64,000 nucleotides of DNA. It comes from Streptomyces sp. NBC_01689. GTDB lineage: Bacteria; Actinomycetota; Actinomycetes; Streptomycetales; Streptomycetaceae. The stretch is taken from positions 4,526,001-4,590,000 of the forward strand of contig NZ_CP109592.1 of NCBI RefSeq assembly GCF_036250675.1, written 5' to 3'. The notes below the pieces were generated by a model that saw nothing but the letters and a program-made list of their open reading frames with translations, was not told where the DNA came from and ran no database searches. Of the stretch, positions 62,852 through 64,000 are shown one piece after another; the stretch's first letter is position 1, and every line of letters begins with the position of its first letter. A program made the position numbers and the translations under genes.

Positions 62852-64000
62852 GCTCGCCCTCGGTTCTTGGCGTTCTCGGTGTTGTTCTCGGCCCGCGAGA
62901 CGGAGGCGACCGTCTCCGGGTCCAGGTCGAACAGGGTCCGCAGCGCGTCCGCGTACCCGGCGCCGCCGGGTTCGGCGGCCAGTTGCTTGACCCGTACGGT
63001 CGGCGCGTGCAGCAGCTTGTCGACGACACGCCGTACGGTCTGCGTGATCTCGCCCCGCTGCTTGTCGTCGAGGTCCGGCAGCCGTCCGTCGAGCCGCGCG
63101 ATCTCACTCGCGACGAGGTCGGCGGCCATGGTGCGCAGCGCCACGACGGTGGGGGTGATGTGGGCGGCCCGCTGGGCGGCGCTGAAGGCGGCCACCTCGT
63201 CGGCGACGATCCGCCGCACCTGGTCCACGTCGGCGGCCATCGGAGCGTCCGCGGACGCCTCGGCCAGCGACTCGATGTCGACCAGGCGCACGCCGAGCAG
63301 GCGGTGCACGGCCGCGTCGATGTCGCGGGGCATGGCGAGGTCGAGCAGGGCCAGCACGGGCGCGGGCCGGGGCGCCTCGGCGACCGGCTCGGGCCTGCGG
63401 CGCTCGGGGACCCGGCCGACGACCGCCACGGCCGCGGCGAGCGCCGCGATGGCCTCCGTGTCGGCCTCCGGGTCGAGGAGCCCCGCGGCCCGCGGGGCAC
63501 GGGCCGCCGCGTCGCCGTTGTCCACCCAGGCCGCGTGCTGTTCCAGCTCGGCGGCGGCCATGCCGGCCACGGCGGCCTCGCCGAGCACGGAGAACCCGGC
63601 CGTGCCCTGCACGGTGGAGACGTCGAGCGGGCAGCCGTCCTCGGTGCCGACGCTCGTGGGCGCGAGCGGGCCGGTGCCGTCCACGGGCGCGACCGGTGCC
63701 GGACGGGAGGAGTCCGCGTCGGGCGCGGTGCGCGCGGAGCCGACGCCCTGACCGGCGACGGCCCGCCCCGTGCGGCCCGCGACGGCCGCCGCGACCGACT
63801 CGCCCGTCAGGACGAGACCCGTCGCGCCGGTGCAGGAGACGGCGATGTCGGCACGTGTCAGCTCGACCGGCACCGAGTCCATCGGTACCGCGCGGGCCGT
63901 CACGTCCCAGGCGCCGCCCTCGTTCTCTTCGAGGATCTGGACGAGGCGCCGCGCGCGGTCCGGGGTGCGGTTGGCGATGACGATCTCGGCGACCCCGGCG
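62848..64000 (-). CDS. hemA: Glutamyl-tRNA reductase HemA (5' end cut by window edge)
   Basis: The frame is open to the right edge; 384 codons are visible, from the Rossmann region EIVIANRTPDRARRL to the C-terminal dimerisation helices (ADVDQVRRIVADEVAAFSAAQ...). It makes glutamate-1-semialdehyde from glutamyl-tRNA. Between LVLTGESV and LALLDLAMPRDID there is a long Ala/Pro/Gly-rich insert of about 120 residues, much longer than in E. coli. In Streptomyces coelicolor (from memory) the gene follows rex, the redox repressor, so rex is expected just beyond the window. Confidence 0.93.
   Translation of the reverse strand, partial: AGVAEIVIANRTPDRARRLVQILEENEGGAWDVTARAVPMDSVPVELTRADIAVSCTGATGLVLTGESVAAAVAGRTGRAVAGQGVGSARTAPDADSSRPAPVAPVDGTGPLAPTSVGTEDGCPLDVSTVQGTAGFSVLGEAAVAGMAAAELEQHAAWVDNGDAAARAPRAAGLLDPEADTEAIAALAAAVAVVGRVPERRRPEPVAEAPRPAPVLALLDLAMPRDIDAAVHRLLGVRLVDIESLAEASADAPMAADVDQVRRIVADEVAAFSAAQRAAHITPTVVALRTMAADLVASEIARLDGRLPDLDDKQRGEITQTVRRVVDKLLHAPTVRVKQLAAEPGGAGYADALRTLFDLDPETVASVSRAENNTENAKNRGRA

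Noticed and set aside
1..64000. tRNA or rRNA genes
   Set aside because: No cloverleaf-like or rRNA sequence was seen in any gap, including next to lysS and argS.
1..64000. bldA-dependent TTA codons
   Set aside because: By eye, TTA triplets were found only outside genes or out of frame; a computed codon scan would settle this.

Overview
This window is from a Streptomyces chromosome core or near-core region. The evidence is the very high G+C content, strong G/C bias at third codon positions, GTG and TTG starts, ATGA/GTGA gene overlaps, and family content (DUF2637, DUF3558, DUF4253 and DUF574-type proteins, class I lysyl-tRNA synthetase, futalosine menaquinone genes, hemACDB). I count about 55 genes. 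No tRNA or rRNA genes, CRISPR, integrase, transposase or secondary-metabolite cluster are visible.

Layout. 1-7.2 kb: a TetR regulator cut by the left edge, small membrane and acetyltransferase genes, then the menaquinone block on the minus strand (ubiD family, mqnP, ubiX family, an Lrp/AsnC regulator, mqnE). 7.4-13.9 kb: a more accessory stretch with a secreted glycosidase-like protein, a fungal-type cytosine deaminase, a decayed isopenicillin-N-synthase-like oxygenase, and an unexplained two-gene unit: a large P-loop ATPase plus a membrane-anchored type I periplasmic-binding-like protein. 13.9-22.7 kb: system II cytochrome c maturation (resA, ccdA, resB, ccsB), a deacetylase-like lipoprotein, a histidine phosphatase and hemL. 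23-38.3 kb: a potassium island. It holds kdpFABC with kdpE, preceded by an extra 27-residue membrane ORF; kdpD sits apart as its own gene, and three APC-superfamily permeases, two of them KimA-like, flank the cluster. 38.5-42.9 kb: an MprAB-like two-component pair and an LLM monooxygenase/FMN reductase operon. 43-58.6 kb: YnfA, an SDR, RtcB RNA ligase, two DUF3558 lipoproteins, a DUF2637 membrane protein, divergent lysS and argS, a DUF4253 protein, a DUF574 methyltransferase, a membrane-spanning XRE regulator and a DUF4232 lipoprotein. 58.6-64 kb: heme genes hemA (cut by the right edge), hemC, hemD/cobA fusion and hemB.

How it fits together. Much of the window serves respiration: menaquinone synthesis, heme synthesis from glutamyl-tRNA (hemA, hemL, hemB, hemC, hemD) and covalent cytochrome c assembly. 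The middle serves K+ uptake. Three copies of a Streptomyces intergenic repeat lie at gene 3' ends, one as a 72-73 bp tandem array. Several genes have a -10-like box 6-7 nt before the start codon, which suggests leaderless transcripts.

Most interesting for follow-up: the ATPase/binding-protein pair (9738-13413), the 27-residue ORF ahead of kdpF, the palindrome plus tandem repeat ahead of the DUF2637 gene, the perfectly duplicated leader of kdpD, and the oxygenase remnant with a clean internal deletion.
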